Assembly: GCA_007121535.1 (NCBI GenBank)
Contig: SKKK01000359.1
Location: 1-34,294, forward strand
DNA from: Planctomycetaceae bacterium
GTDB taxonomy: Bacteria > Planctomycetota > Planctomycetia > Pirellulales > Pirellulaceae
Length of the DNA stretch: 34,294 nucleotides
Direction of reading: 5' to 3'
How positions within the stretch are numbered: the stretch's first letter is position 1; the number at the start of each line of letters is the position of its first letter. The notes below the pieces were generated by a model that saw only the letters and a program-made list of their open reading frames with translations, was not told the origin of the DNA and did not search any database. Below, piece after piece: positions 1 through 8,108 of the stretch. The position numbers were made by a program, and so were the translations under genes.

Positions 1-1
1 C

Positions 2-982
2 GTGCCCAGCCAGCACGACGGCAAGGACGCGGCCGTGATCGCGGAGCTGACAGCCTTCGGGAAAGGCAGGCCTTGGCCTTGGCAAGCGGACAGCGAGCTT
101 CTGGCACTCGTCAAGCATCAGGTGTTCCGGGCGGAAGCCTACCGCAGTCAACAGACTCAGTGGAGCGGCCGCCTGGAGGGTCTGCTGGCACGCCACTGGC
201 CGGAGCTGACCAACCTGCTGAAGTTGGAAAGCCCGACGTTGCTGCGGATGATCGAGCATTACCGCAGCCCGGCGCGGGTGGCGGCCGACGCGGAAGCCGC
301 CCAACGCCTGGCCGGTTGGGGTGGTCCCAAGCTCCAGGAATCGAAGATCCGTCAGGTCATCGAGTCTGCACGCTTGACACAAGGTGTGCCAACCAGCGAT
401 GCCGAGTCATTGTGGTTGGGAGAAGTGGCCTGCGATTCGCTGGCGGCGTATCGCCAGATTCAGTCGGCCAAACGCGAAATCTCGGCTTTGCTGGCCGGCG
501 ATCCGAGTTGGTCGCGGTACACCCCGATCGGAGCGGGGACGCTGGGCGCGATTTGGGCTCACGCGGGCGATCCCCGGGATTACGACAGCGGCGGCGCCTT
601 GCTGAAAGGCTTGGGCCTGAACCTGAAGGAGCGCAGCAGCGGCCGTCGTCAGGGTCAGGTGGCGATCAGCAAACGGGGTTCCAGCGAGGCTCGTCGTTGG
701 ATCTTCTTTTGGGCCTTGCGAGCGGTTCAGCGTGAGGAGGTGTCGCCCTGGTACGCGGAGTTCACGCAAGTTGGTCGGAAGGCTTCGGAGCATGGCCAGC
801 AGGAAGCCCGCCGCATGAAAGGCGTGGTGGCCGTGATGCGAAAACTGGTTCGCGGCTTGCGTTGCGCGATGATCCACGAGGAGGACTTTGATTACAGCAA
901 GTTGTTTGCAGATCAGCCGGTCAAGAAGAAACGTCGGCGTCAACGACGCAGCCGTCACGGCCGGTCGGACGGCTTGTCGTGA
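2..982 (+). CDS. IS110-family transposase, 5'-incomplete (left window edge)
   Basis: This is the C-terminal part of an IS110/IS1111-type DEDD recombinase, the enzyme that moves IS110 elements using a bridge RNA made from the element's own non-coding end. The visible protein opens with HDGKDA, whose two aspartates have the D-x-x-D spacing of the last two acidic residues of the RuvC-like DEDD site. A linker follows, then the IS116/IS110/IS902 C-terminal domain at about residues 171-241, with GTLGAIWAHAGDP, GLGLNLKERSSG and ISKRGSSEARR; the serine of the SKRG stretch is the likely second catalytic residue. The tail is strongly basic. The GTG at position 2 is not the real start: the first two acidic residues of the site are missing, so the reading frame enters from outside the window. 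Nothing visible is broken, so the element could be intact. Confidence 0.9.
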   Translation: MPSQHDGKDAAVIAELTAFGKGRPWPWQADSELLALVKHQVFRAEAYRSQQTQWSGRLEGLLARHWPELTNLLKLESPTLLRMIEHYRSPARVAADAEAAQRLAGWGGPKLQESKIRQVIESARLTQGVPTSDAESLWLGEVACDSLAAYRQIQSAKREISALLAGDPSWSRYTPIGAGTLGAIWAHAGDPRDYDSGGALLKGLGLNLKERSSGRRQGQVAISKRGSSEARRWIFFWALRAVQREEVSPWYAEFTQVGRKASEHGQQEARRMKGVVAVMRKLVRGLRCAMIHEEDFDYSKLFADQPVKKKRRRQRRSRHGRSDGLS

Positions 983-1083
983 GGCACATTGAGAGGCGGC
1001 CAAGCATCATGCTGCCGCCACGCGAGAGGCTTTGATGAATGGAAGAGTACTGTTTGTGTTTCGAATCGTCACCCGGGGAACCG

Positions 1084-1100
1084 CTGGGGCTCAGCCCCAG
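1084..1100. repeat. Short perfect hairpin
   Basis: CTGGGGCT and AGCCCCAG are exact reverse complements with a single C between them. With so short a loop it would fold with the middle pairs open. It lies 44 bases before the longer inverted repeat at 1145-1207, and both may belong to one dispersed element. Confidence 0.5.
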
Positions 1101-1144
1101 ACCCCGAGGGTGGTCGTGGGCAAGAGTTGTGTTGCCCATGGTCC

Positions 1145-1207
1145 GCATTTTTTCTCCCCCACGCCGCCCCAGCTCAGGGTGAGGGCGGCGTGGGGGAGAA
1201 AAAATGC
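1145..1207. repeat. 25-base perfect inverted repeat, 13-base loop
   Basis: The arms at 1145-1169 and 1183-1207 are exact reverse complements (25 of 25). The left arm starts GCATTTTTTCTCCCCC and the right arm ends GGGGGAGAAAAAATGC. The stem would be very stable on either strand. It is about 160 bases downstream of the transposase stop, so it could be a terminator-like or protective 3' structure, part of the IS right end, or a REP/MITE-like dispersed repeat. The lack of a T-run directly after the stem argues against a simple intrinsic terminator. Confidence 0.8.
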
Positions 1208-1661
1208 TGGTGGGATGCAGCGGGCTCGGCCTTCCGGTTTGCGGTTCGCTGCGACTCAGCAGAGCCTGACGCCGTTTGAGCGGCCAGCATGATTGTACCT
1301 GTGTAACCAAGACTCACCCCTGGAGGACCCTACCCGGCATTGAGCGGGCCAGCAACGTCGACTTGTTTGGAGACGACCTTCGTCAACAGGCGCATTGTGG
1401 CCGAACCGGTATCCGCGAGGAGCCGCGAGTTCGCGACCACCCCGGCTAGTATCAAGGCGTCTCCGAACACGTCACCGGAAGTGATCTTCGATGAAGCCAA
1501 TTCGGCGCACGGGATCTCCGGCGAGCAATCGCGGCAGGATCGAACCCAGTGACGTCCCAGGCAAAAGCGGCAAGGTATTCCGGAGCCAGCGCGTGTGACA
1601 AGCGTCGAGCGGTTCGCAGATGTCGCCCCCCCTGAAATCGCCTGAAGACTGAGCGGATGGA

Positions 1662-1686
1662 CGTTTTTTGAACGGTTCAAAAAACG
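1662..1686. promoter_or_regulatory. 25-base perfect palindrome, candidate operator
   Basis: Two 12-base arms around a single central G (1674) are exact reverse complements. The core is TTGAACGGTTCAA, flanked by A/T runs and closed by CG at both ends. An odd-centred palindrome of this length is typical of a dimeric repressor or activator site (LacI, GntR or similar). It sits about 160 bases upstream of the secreted glycoside-hydrolase-like gene, the only gene it could plausibly control. The regulator itself is not in the window. Confidence 0.55.
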
Positions 1687-1849
1687 AGCGCTATCCGTAC
1701 GCAAAGAGGCATCCGAAAACGCCCAAAAAAAATCACTTGACAAGCCTAGAAAAGCGCCGTGCCGCTCACAATCCGCGTTTTCGGCCGAACAACGCAGTAG
1801 ATGTCGTGGTTCGTGGCGGAAGGTCCGGCTTTGAAAAAGGGGAATGCCG

Positions 1850-4800
1850 ATGAACGGGTCTGCAATCTTTCTCACTTTTGCAATGACTTCCGGCGCTGCG
1901 GCCGAAACGGTTCGCGTTCCCGTGGTGTTCGACGACGCGGCCGGCTGCCGCATCACGTCGCGGCGGGCCGAGTTGCTGGATCGCGTGCCCACGACGGGTT
2001 CCGATGGGGCGATTGTAATCGACGGGCGGAAGCCGACGCGTTTCAGCCGCGACCCGCGTCAGGTGGAACGCACCGACGACGGCCTGCTGAACAGCAGCTT
2101 TCTGCGCTACGACTTCCACGTTCAGCAACCGGGCAGCTATCGCGTATTCGTCCGGGCCGCCCTTGCACCGGGCAGGAGCCGATTTGTCGAGGTGCTGGAC
2201 GGGCGGCGATATGCGGGTCCGTTCGATGAGGAGAATCCGGAGCCGGGTGTGTCGTTGCAGTGGATCGAGCGTCCAAAGGTGTGGCTTTCCGGCGGTTTGC
2301 ATCGCCTGAGTTTGGCCTCGGCCGGCTATCAGATGCCTGGCATCGAGGCGATTGTATTGGTGCCCGAGTCGGCTGCATCGCCGGAGGGGACACGTCCGAA
2401 GTCTACGTTTCGCGCAGTCGGTTCCCGCGAGGTGGGAACTCTTCCCTTGGAGCTACCGGGGCTCCGCAAGGTCAAGTCGCTCGACGGCGTTCCGGAGGGC
2501 GTGGCCGTCGCGTGGAGCAAAGCCGGTTCCGACCAGCGGGAGCCGATGCCTGGCCAGGGGTTGACGGTATCCGAGCCCGTCGTATTTCACTTGTCGCTGA
2601 CACCCGAGCATCCGGCCGCCGGTCCGCTGATGGCCGAAGTGGAACTTCATCCCGGGTCCGTTCTTTGCCTGGAACGGCACGGCAAGGAACTGTGGCTTGA
2701 TGCCCGCACCGGCGATTTCGTCATGCTGTACGACCGCTTGCAGGACCGGCTGCTGGCCGGCGGCGAGGGTCCGCAGCCGCTGGTGGCCGTCCAGTTCAAG
2801 CGGGCGGGCGAGGCGCTGTGGATCGAGGTGGGGCCGGATCGCGTCACGGTTCTGCAGCCCAAGGCGCAGCACGCCCTCGGCCCGTGGCACCTTGAAGCGG
2901 TCAGCGAATCGAAGCAGCGGGTCGCGCCGGAGTTCGTGGGGATGCGCGACGGTGCAGCCGAGATACGCCACGTCTTTTCGGCGGAAGAACTCGGCCGTGC
3001 CCGCGTCAGGCAACGCATCTTGCCCGCCGGGAATTCCGAGGGTCCGGCAGTGTGGAACATGGACATCACGGTCGAGGTCCTCGAGGGGCCGGCCGACGTG
3101 GTGGGGGTGGTCTACCCGAGGCTGCCGGCCGTGCGGATGGGTGAATGCGGGCTGGACGACGTGCAACTGCGGATGATGTCGTTCGGTCACCGCACGGTCC
3201 AACCTGGTCGGAACAGCCTTCACGACGCTTCCTACTGCGGGCGCGTGGTGATGAACTGGACGCAGGTTTTCGATCAGCAAGCGAGCCTGTACCTGGGAAT
3301 CCACGACCCGCGAGGCACGACCACGGTGCATGGCTCCCATCCCCAGGGCCCGGAAGGCGACACGGTGGGGCTGGCCACCCGGCGGATCGACGCCATCCGG
3401 CCCGGCCAGCAGATCCACTGGTCAGCCCGGCTGGCCGTCGGCGACGGCGGGTGGCATCAGGGGGCCCGGCTCTACGGCGACTGGTTCACCTCGGTCCATG
3501 GGCCGGCGGACTATCCCGATTGGTTGCGCACCAGCCCCGGCTGGCTCGATCTGAACGTGCAGAACTTCGGTGCCGACTTCCGCTTCGAACAGCTTGGCGA
3601 CTGGCTTACGCGTGCCCGCGCCATCGGATTCGACTGGGTTCAGGTGTGGGGCCAGTTCGCGTATGACTACGGGCCCTGCTGCTCGGCCTGGTACGGACCC
3701 TCGCCCTTGTACGGCGGCGTGGAAGGCTGGCAGGCGGCCATCGACGAAGTGAAGCGTCGCGAGGGGCGCATCGGCGGGTACTTCATCTACGATCGGTTCG
3801 ACCGGCTGCCGGTCTGGCTCGATACGTTCCTGGGCCGCTTTACCCAAGCCGACTATCCCGACGACGTGCCCTGGGACACGGCCCCGTTCCAGCACGAGGT
3901 GGCCGCCGTTACCGATCCGTCCGGCGAGCTGCCGCCGCTGGAGCCTGCGGCGGACGAGCTGGCGAAGTACCGGGAGGCCGTGGCCGAGCATCGTGCCCTC
4001 GCCGAACAGGGATCGCGTGCTCCGCCCGTGCAATGGTGGCAGACCGCGTACCTTCCCGACCCTCGCTGGCGCGCGTACCTGACCCACTGGATCGCCGACA
4101 TCTACACCGGCCGCTGGGGCGCGAACGCCGCGTATATCGATGTATTGGGCACCGGCAACGCCACGATCGACTACGATCCGCGCCGCGGAAACAACGGTGA
4201 CGGCTCCTGGGGGATTGCCCGCAAGTGGCTTGCCAAGGAAGTCCTCGAGCGGGCGAGAGAGCACGATCCGCAGTTCGGGCTGACGATGGAAGGCTTGGCC
4301 GATTTGCCCAGCTTGTACGCGGCGGCCTTGTGCAGCGGCGTCTACCAGGGCAACCGGAACGTGGTGCGATATGCTTTTCCCGATCGCGTCCTCCTGCACG
4401 GCATGGCCAACGCGGGCGGCCATGGCACGGGCGGGCCATGGGAACGGTACCTGGCCACCTTTCGCGAGGGCATGCGATGGGATGTGGTCGGGAACCCGAA
4501 TTCACTGCCGGTGGCGCTGTTGAACCTGACCCGCCCGTTCTTGCCCGAGTTGTACCAGGCGCGTTTCCTGGACACCGAAGGCTTGAAAACGTCCGATCCG
4601 CGTATCGAGGCGCGCCGCTTCGACGCTACGGAAACGGCATTGCGCAGCCATCTGATTACACTCACGAACCCGGAACGGATTTCCGGCCAGTTGCAACTGG
4701 TCGCTCCCGAGCTGCGTGCCGCCGGGACGGTTATGGGAATCACGCTGGACGGGCGGCTGCTGGAAGCTCGAACCGCGGGGGCTGGTTCCGATGCCGGTGG

Positions 4801-5665
4801 CCAAGAGGACGCCGCCCCCCATGACTCGCCTGCCATTGCGAACACCAGACGGGCGCCCTCGGGCAACGGAACGCTGACGGTGCCCTTGGACGGCAGCGTC
4901 CTGGCCGCCGTTCTGATCGTACCTTCGGTCGGTGACCAGCGGGCGCCTGTTTTTCCCGTGCTCTGGCCCGATTGGTCGGCGGACGAAGGACCCTTGAAGC
5001 TTTTCGCGTTCAATCTGTCGGATCAGCCTCGCGAAACCTCGATCGAGCTGCGCTGGGAGGGCTATACCGAACCGTATGGCGAGCGACTACCCGAGATCGC
5101 CCGATTCGAACACCGGCAGCCCGTATCGCTGGCGGCGCACGGGGCGGCCGTGATTCCCATCCGTTCGCCCGTGGCCGCCCGAGAGCCGTGGCGCCAATGG
5201 ACTACGCGGTGGTCGGTTGCCATGCCCGAGCCCGAGAGTCAAGGAGTACGCGAACACTTGCTCACGCCGCTGCTGCTGGATCCTTCGTTCCAGTTTCTCG
5301 AGGTGGGTCAGGGTGAGGCTCCGTTCGGCCGCGCGCTCGAATTGGGACCGACCAGCGAGGGCTATCAGCACCGACGGCTCGACCTCTGGCTGCTGCCCGA
5401 CCGCCCCTACCGGATCGCATTCCCATCGAAGAGGAGCGGTTTCCAAGCCGACGTGCGGGGCTCGCTGTTGCGCCTGCACCGGCGCGACGGCAGCCACGAA
5501 GATCACCGTTGGACCCTGGATCCGCAGCGCCCGAACCAGTGGCAAGAATTGGGCGGCCAGTTCACCACGCCAGCCGACTTGACCCGGGCATCGCTCTACC
5601 TCTACAACGTCCGCTCGCCGCATACGGCCTGGTTTGGCGATATTCGTGTAGATGAAGGCCTTTGA
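1850..5665 (+). CDS. Large secreted glycoside-hydrolase-like protein (DUF6259-type)
   Basis: A 1,271-residue exported protein. The ATG at 1850 is preferred over the in-frame ATG at 1844 because an AAGGGG stretch (1837-1842) is correctly spaced only from the second. The N-terminus AIFLTFAMTSGAAA is a short signal-peptide-like hydrophobic segment, although it lacks the usual basic start. Residues up to about 170 form a beta-rich, carbohydrate-binding-like region, followed by a large beta-sandwich (about 190-550). A TIM-barrel-like region at about 558-880 starts at WLDLNVQNFGADF and carries WVQVWGQFAYDYG, YIDVLGTGN and GLTMEGLAD. The aspartate of YIDVLG and the glutamate of TMEGLAD are candidate catalytic acids. 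The C-terminus is again beta-rich. The assignment to DUF6259-like glycosidases is from memory of the family and the substrate is unknown. It may be controlled through the upstream palindrome. Confidence 0.75.
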   Translation: MNGSAIFLTFAMTSGAAAETVRVPVVFDDAAGCRITSRRAELLDRVPTTGSDGAIVIDGRKPTRFSRDPRQVERTDDGLLNSSFLRYDFHVQQPGSYRVFVRAALAPGRSRFVEVLDGRRYAGPFDEENPEPGVSLQWIERPKVWLSGGLHRLSLASAGYQMPGIEAIVLVPESAASPEGTRPKSTFRAVGSREVGTLPLELPGLRKVKSLDGVPEGVAVAWSKAGSDQREPMPGQGLTVSEPVVFHLSLTPEHPAAGPLMAEVELHPGSVLCLERHGKELWLDARTGDFVMLYDRLQDRLLAGGEGPQPLVAVQFKRAGEALWIEVGPDRVTVLQPKAQHALGPWHLEAVSESKQRVAPEFVGMRDGAAEIRHVFSAEELGRARVRQRILPAGNSEGPAVWNMDITVEVLEGPADVVGVVYPRLPAVRMGECGLDDVQLRMMSFGHRTVQPGRNSLHDASYCGRVVMNWTQVFDQQASLYLGIHDPRGTTTVHGSHPQGPEGDTVGLATRRIDAIRPGQQIHWSARLAVGDGGWHQGARLYGDWFTSVHGPADYPDWLRTSPGWLDLNVQNFGADFRFEQLGDWLTRARAIGFDWVQVWGQFAYDYGPCCSAWYGPSPLYGGVEGWQAAIDEVKRREGRIGGYFIYDRFDRLPVWLDTFLGRFTQADYPDDVPWDTAPFQHEVAAVTDPSGELPPLEPAADELAKYREAVAEHRALAEQGSRAPPVQWWQTAYLPDPRWRAYLTHWIADIYTGRWGANAAYIDVLGTGNATIDYDPRRGNNGDGSWGIARKWLAKEVLERAREHDPQFGLTMEGLADLPSLYAAALCSGVYQGNRNVVRYAFPDRVLLHGMANAGGHGTGGPWERYLATFREGMRWDVVGNPNSLPVALLNLTRPFLPELYQARFLDTEGLKTSDPRIEARRFDATETALRSHLITLTNPERISGQLQLVAPELRAAGTVMGITLDGRLLEARTAGAGSDAGGQEDAAPHDSPAIANTRRAPSGNGTLTVPLDGSVLAAVLIVPSVGDQRAPVFPVLWPDWSADEGPLKLFAFNLSDQPRETSIELRWEGYTEPYGERLPEIARFEHRQPVSLAAHGAAVIPIRSPVAAREPWRQWTTRWSVAMPEPESQGVREHLLTPLLLDPSFQFLEVGQGEAPFGRALELGPTSEGYQHRRLDLWLLPDRPYRIAFPSKRSGFQADVRGSLLRLHRRDGSHEDHRWTLDPQRPNQWQELGGQFTTPADLTRASLYLYNVRSPHTAWFGDIRVDEGL

Positions 5666-5685
5666 GTAGGCCATCGCCCGGCGCC

Positions 5686-5700
5686 AACGGGGCCCCCGTT
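5686..5700. terminator. Short GC hairpin between convergent genes, possible terminator
   Basis: AACGGGG and CCCCGTT pair around one C, between the stop of the GH-like gene and the stop of the metallophosphoesterase gene on the other strand. The position suits a bidirectional terminator, but there is no real T-tract on either side, so the call is weak. Confidence 0.3.
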
Positions 5701-6602
5701 TAAGCCTTTACTTCCAATTCGTATGCTTCCCGGCCGAGCACTTTGATCCACTCCCGGCGCAGATGGTTTCGGAACCGCATGGTGATGCGAGCGCGGTCTT
5801 GCCCGGCTTCTATGGTCAGCAGCGCGCTCTCGCATGGTCTTGTGTCGCCGTGTTTTCGGCACAGCGAAGCCACTTTGATCCGGTCGAAGCCAAATCCTTC
5901 CAGGTCTTCGTCTATGGCCCAACGGTGCGCATGGCCGACGATCCACAGGACGATGTTGTACCGCTCGATGTCATCGGCAAGCCATTCCTCAAAGGCCGAC
6001 ACCGAGCGGCGTCCCGTGAGCGGGCAATGGTGAGTCATGATGATCGTGGGGACGTCGGGGGCATCGTCAAGAACGTCCTTGAACCAGCGATCCTGATTCC
6101 TTCCCAGTTCCGTGACGTGACTCTGGTACTCCAACATTTCGTCCGACAAGGCGATGATCCGGACACATCCGATTTGCCTGGAAAAATAGTTGACCGGCAG
6201 TATCGGCGCTCCCGAATTCCGTTCACTCTTGCGGTCATAATCGTGATTGCCCAGGACATAGGTCCAATCGTGCTTCAGACCGCCAATTTCCTCCAAGAAC
6301 TGCGGGAGAAACGACCGGTCGTCCTCAAAAATATCTCCCAGGACGATGGCATAATCGCTTTCGATGTGGTTGACATCCTGAACCGACGTCCGCAGGTATT
6401 CATCGTACTCGGGATATCCCACGTGAGGATCCGCCGAAACCCACCACGTTTCCCTTACCCGGCGATCCGCAGTGTCCTTGGCTGCTGCGGGAAATGGCGG
6501 TTTGCAGACGGCGTGCGCAGCAGCCATCGTTGGTATTAGGGCGGTGACTGCCGCGCCGGCCTGTTTGAGTAGGCTCCGCCGTGAATAGTCATGATCGATC
6601 AT
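5700..6602 (-). CDS. Tat-exported calcineurin-like metallophosphoesterase
   Basis: A 300-residue protein that hydrolyses phosphoester bonds using a two-metal centre, probably outside the cytoplasmic membrane. The start is ATG at 6602, 8 bases after a perfect AAGGAG; the open frame further upstream is a shadow of the neighbouring gene. The N-terminus YSRRSLLKQAG followed by an Ala-rich hydrophobic stretch is a twin-arginine signal. All metallophosphoesterase motifs are present in order: DPH (DxH), VLGDIFED, YVLGNHDY, MTHHCPL and VGHAHRW. The gene follows the Gfo/Idh oxidoreductase by 68 bases on the same strand, so the two are probably co-transcribed. The substrate is unknown: the general fold covers phosphodiesterases, phosphomonoesterases and nucleotidases. 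Confidence 0.88.
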   Translation of the reverse strand: MIDHDYSRRSLLKQAGAAVTALIPTMAAAHAVCKPPFPAAAKDTADRRVRETWWVSADPHVGYPEYDEYLRTSVQDVNHIESDYAIVLGDIFEDDRSFLPQFLEEIGGLKHDWTYVLGNHDYDRKSERNSGAPILPVNYFSRQIGCVRIIALSDEMLEYQSHVTELGRNQDRWFKDVLDDAPDVPTIIMTHHCPLTGRRSVSAFEEWLADDIERYNIVLWIVGHAHRWAIDEDLEGFGFDRIKVASLCRKHGDTRPCESALLTIEAGQDRARITMRFRNHLRREWIKVLGREAYELEVKA

Positions 6603-6670
6603 CGAATATCTCCTTTGTGTCAGCGGTGCCTTCGATCGGCCGCCCATCTGCTGTCTTAGGGGGGATGCTG

Positions 6671-7897
6671 CTACTCGAACTTGTATTGTGGGATCTTCAT
6701 CAATTCGCCGTCCTTTAGCGCCGAGCGATGGGCGACGACGCCCGGGGCGGTCATGTTCAGCGACGTGGCGATGTCGATCCAAGGCCTGCGCGACTCCAGA
6801 ATCGACAACACGAACTCGTTGCACAGGGGGCCATGGGAGCCTCCGTGACCGCCTGCGGCCATCGTGGGCGGCAGCGGGGGACGGCGTAGCGGCGGAAACT
6901 CTTTTGCCAGCCCTTGGTAGTTCATGTCGTCCATCGAACCAAGCTGACCGCGAACGCGGCCCTTCTCGCCGCTGTGGCCGGGGGTGTCCCAACTGCACGT
7001 CATCCGCGACATACCGCCCTCGCTGGCGCGAAACAAGGCGATTTCGGTGCCGAACGGATTTTTGTACCGGTTGTTTTCCGGCATCAAGTGCTTCACGATG
7101 CTGGGCATGCCCATGCAAGAGACTTCCGTATAGCTGCCGTCGGTGACGCCGATATGATAGGCCGTCGAGTGGGTCGGGTACCAGAGAGGCGGGGCTCCGA
7201 CGCGCCAATCGCGGAACGAATCGATGGGTGTGGGACAGTAGTGGTAGTACTCGCCCTCGGAATAGACGATTTCCCCGAACCCGCCGGCTCGGTAGATCTG
7301 CCGCATGGCGTACAGCCCGGCATGGTAACAGGACGTCTCGAACATCATGTAGTTCAATCCGCTCGTCTTGACCGCCTCCAGCAGCCTGTCGGCCTCGTCC
7401 AGTTCCTCGCCCCAGAACGCCGGCACGGCGATGGCTACGTGCTTGCCGTGTCGGAGCACCTCCAGACAATGCCGTGCATGGCTGGGCGCATCAGTGGCTA
7501 CGAACACGGCTTCGATCGCGTCGTCCTTGACCAGTTCTTCCAGGGAAGGGTAAGTCGTCTCGCACCGGACCGCTTGGGCGAGGGCTCGACAGCGTTCGGG
7601 GATCAGGTCGCTGACGGCCACGATGTCAACGTTCGGATGATCCTGGAATCCGAACGAGGCACCGAAACGGCAAACACCGTATCCGACGATGCCCACGCGA
7701 ATCCTGCGATCGGCGACCGGCTCCCAAGGCTTATCGCTTTCATAATCTCGAGCCTGCTCGAATCCGGGGATCCGGACGTCATCGCCCAAGGCCTTTCCTG
7801 ATCCTAACAGCCCAGCACCCAAAGCTGCTGCCGCTCCACCACTCAATTCGGCAAGAAAACGTCGGCGCGCGGGAAATTTCGAGGGAAGTGCGTTCAT
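6671..7897 (-). CDS. Tat-exported Gfo/Idh/MocA oxidoreductase lacking the EKP motif
   Basis: A 408-residue NAD(P)-binding protein of the Gfo/Idh/MocA family, which oxidises or reduces sugars and related polyols. The ATG at 7897 is chosen because ARRRFLAELSGGAAAALGAG directly after it forms a Tat signal; a longer frame to 7939 adds only an unlikely leader. The Rossmann motif is VGIVGYGVCRFGA, followed by DLIPERC and VFVATDAPSHARH. Where most family members have the EKP signature, this protein reads AIAVPAFWGEELDEAD, so the lysine that normally helps catalysis is absent. The C-terminal alpha/beta domain (EGEYYHYC, WYPTHSTAYHIG, MTCSWDTPGHSG) is otherwise well preserved. It heads a two-gene unit with the metallophosphoesterase. 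It may be a non-redox or altered-chemistry member; the substrate is unknown. Confidence 0.87.
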   Translation of the reverse strand: MNALPSKFPARRRFLAELSGGAAAALGAGLLGSGKALGDDVRIPGFEQARDYESDKPWEPVADRRIRVGIVGYGVCRFGASFGFQDHPNVDIVAVSDLIPERCRALAQAVRCETTYPSLEELVKDDAIEAVFVATDAPSHARHCLEVLRHGKHVAIAVPAFWGEELDEADRLLEAVKTSGLNYMMFETSCYHAGLYAMRQIYRAGGFGEIVYSEGEYYHYCPTPIDSFRDWRVGAPPLWYPTHSTAYHIGVTDGSYTEVSCMGMPSIVKHLMPENNRYKNPFGTEIALFRASEGGMSRMTCSWDTPGHSGEKGRVRGQLGSMDDMNYQGLAKEFPPLRRPPLPPTMAAGGHGGSHGPLCNEFVLSILESRRPWIDIATSLNMTAPGVVAHRSALKDGELMKIPQYKFE

Positions 7898-8108
7898 AAC
7901 CAGTCTCTTTCTTCGGTGGTTGAAGCTGGCGGGCGTCATGGATTCTCCGCGCCGATTCAGCGTCGCGCGACGTCGAACAGCGCGGCACGGCCAACCGCTG
8001 GTGCGTAGCTTGTTTTATGCAACGTGGGCAGCCACTTGTCAATCACGGTGTTAGATCACGAACGGATTGCCGATTCGTTGTACTTTTTGTACAAACCATT
8101 ACCTCGCC

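Larger units (their letters stand above)
983..1843. other. Gene-poor spacer after the IS110 transposase
   Basis: About 860 bases without a convincing gene. Reading frames are open on both strands around 1330-1990, but they overlap each other, show no family motif and look like chance. The stretch holds a short hairpin (1084-1100), a long inverted repeat (1145-1207) and a perfect palindrome (1662-1686), listed separately. The right end of the IS110 element should lie somewhere in the first part, but its boundary cannot be set without a second copy. A loose repeat of the type TTGAGCGG(G)CCAGCA occurs near 1277 and 1339; its meaning is unknown. Confidence 0.6.

Noticed and set aside
1330-1992. 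220-residue minus-strand open frame, with a shorter plus-strand frame opposite
   Set aside because: No family motif, no ribosome-binding site, and it runs into the start of the GH-like gene on the opposite strand; probably chance in GC-rich DNA.
2453-4423. Two long minus-strand frames antisense to the GH-like gene
   Set aside because: Frame shadows of a strong coding gene; composition is Arg/Pro/His-rich with no recognisable motifs.
5700-7469. Metallophosphoesterase frame extended to 589 residues
   Set aside because: The extra N-terminus is a shadow of the Gfo/Idh gene; the Tat signal and AAGGAG place the start at 6602.
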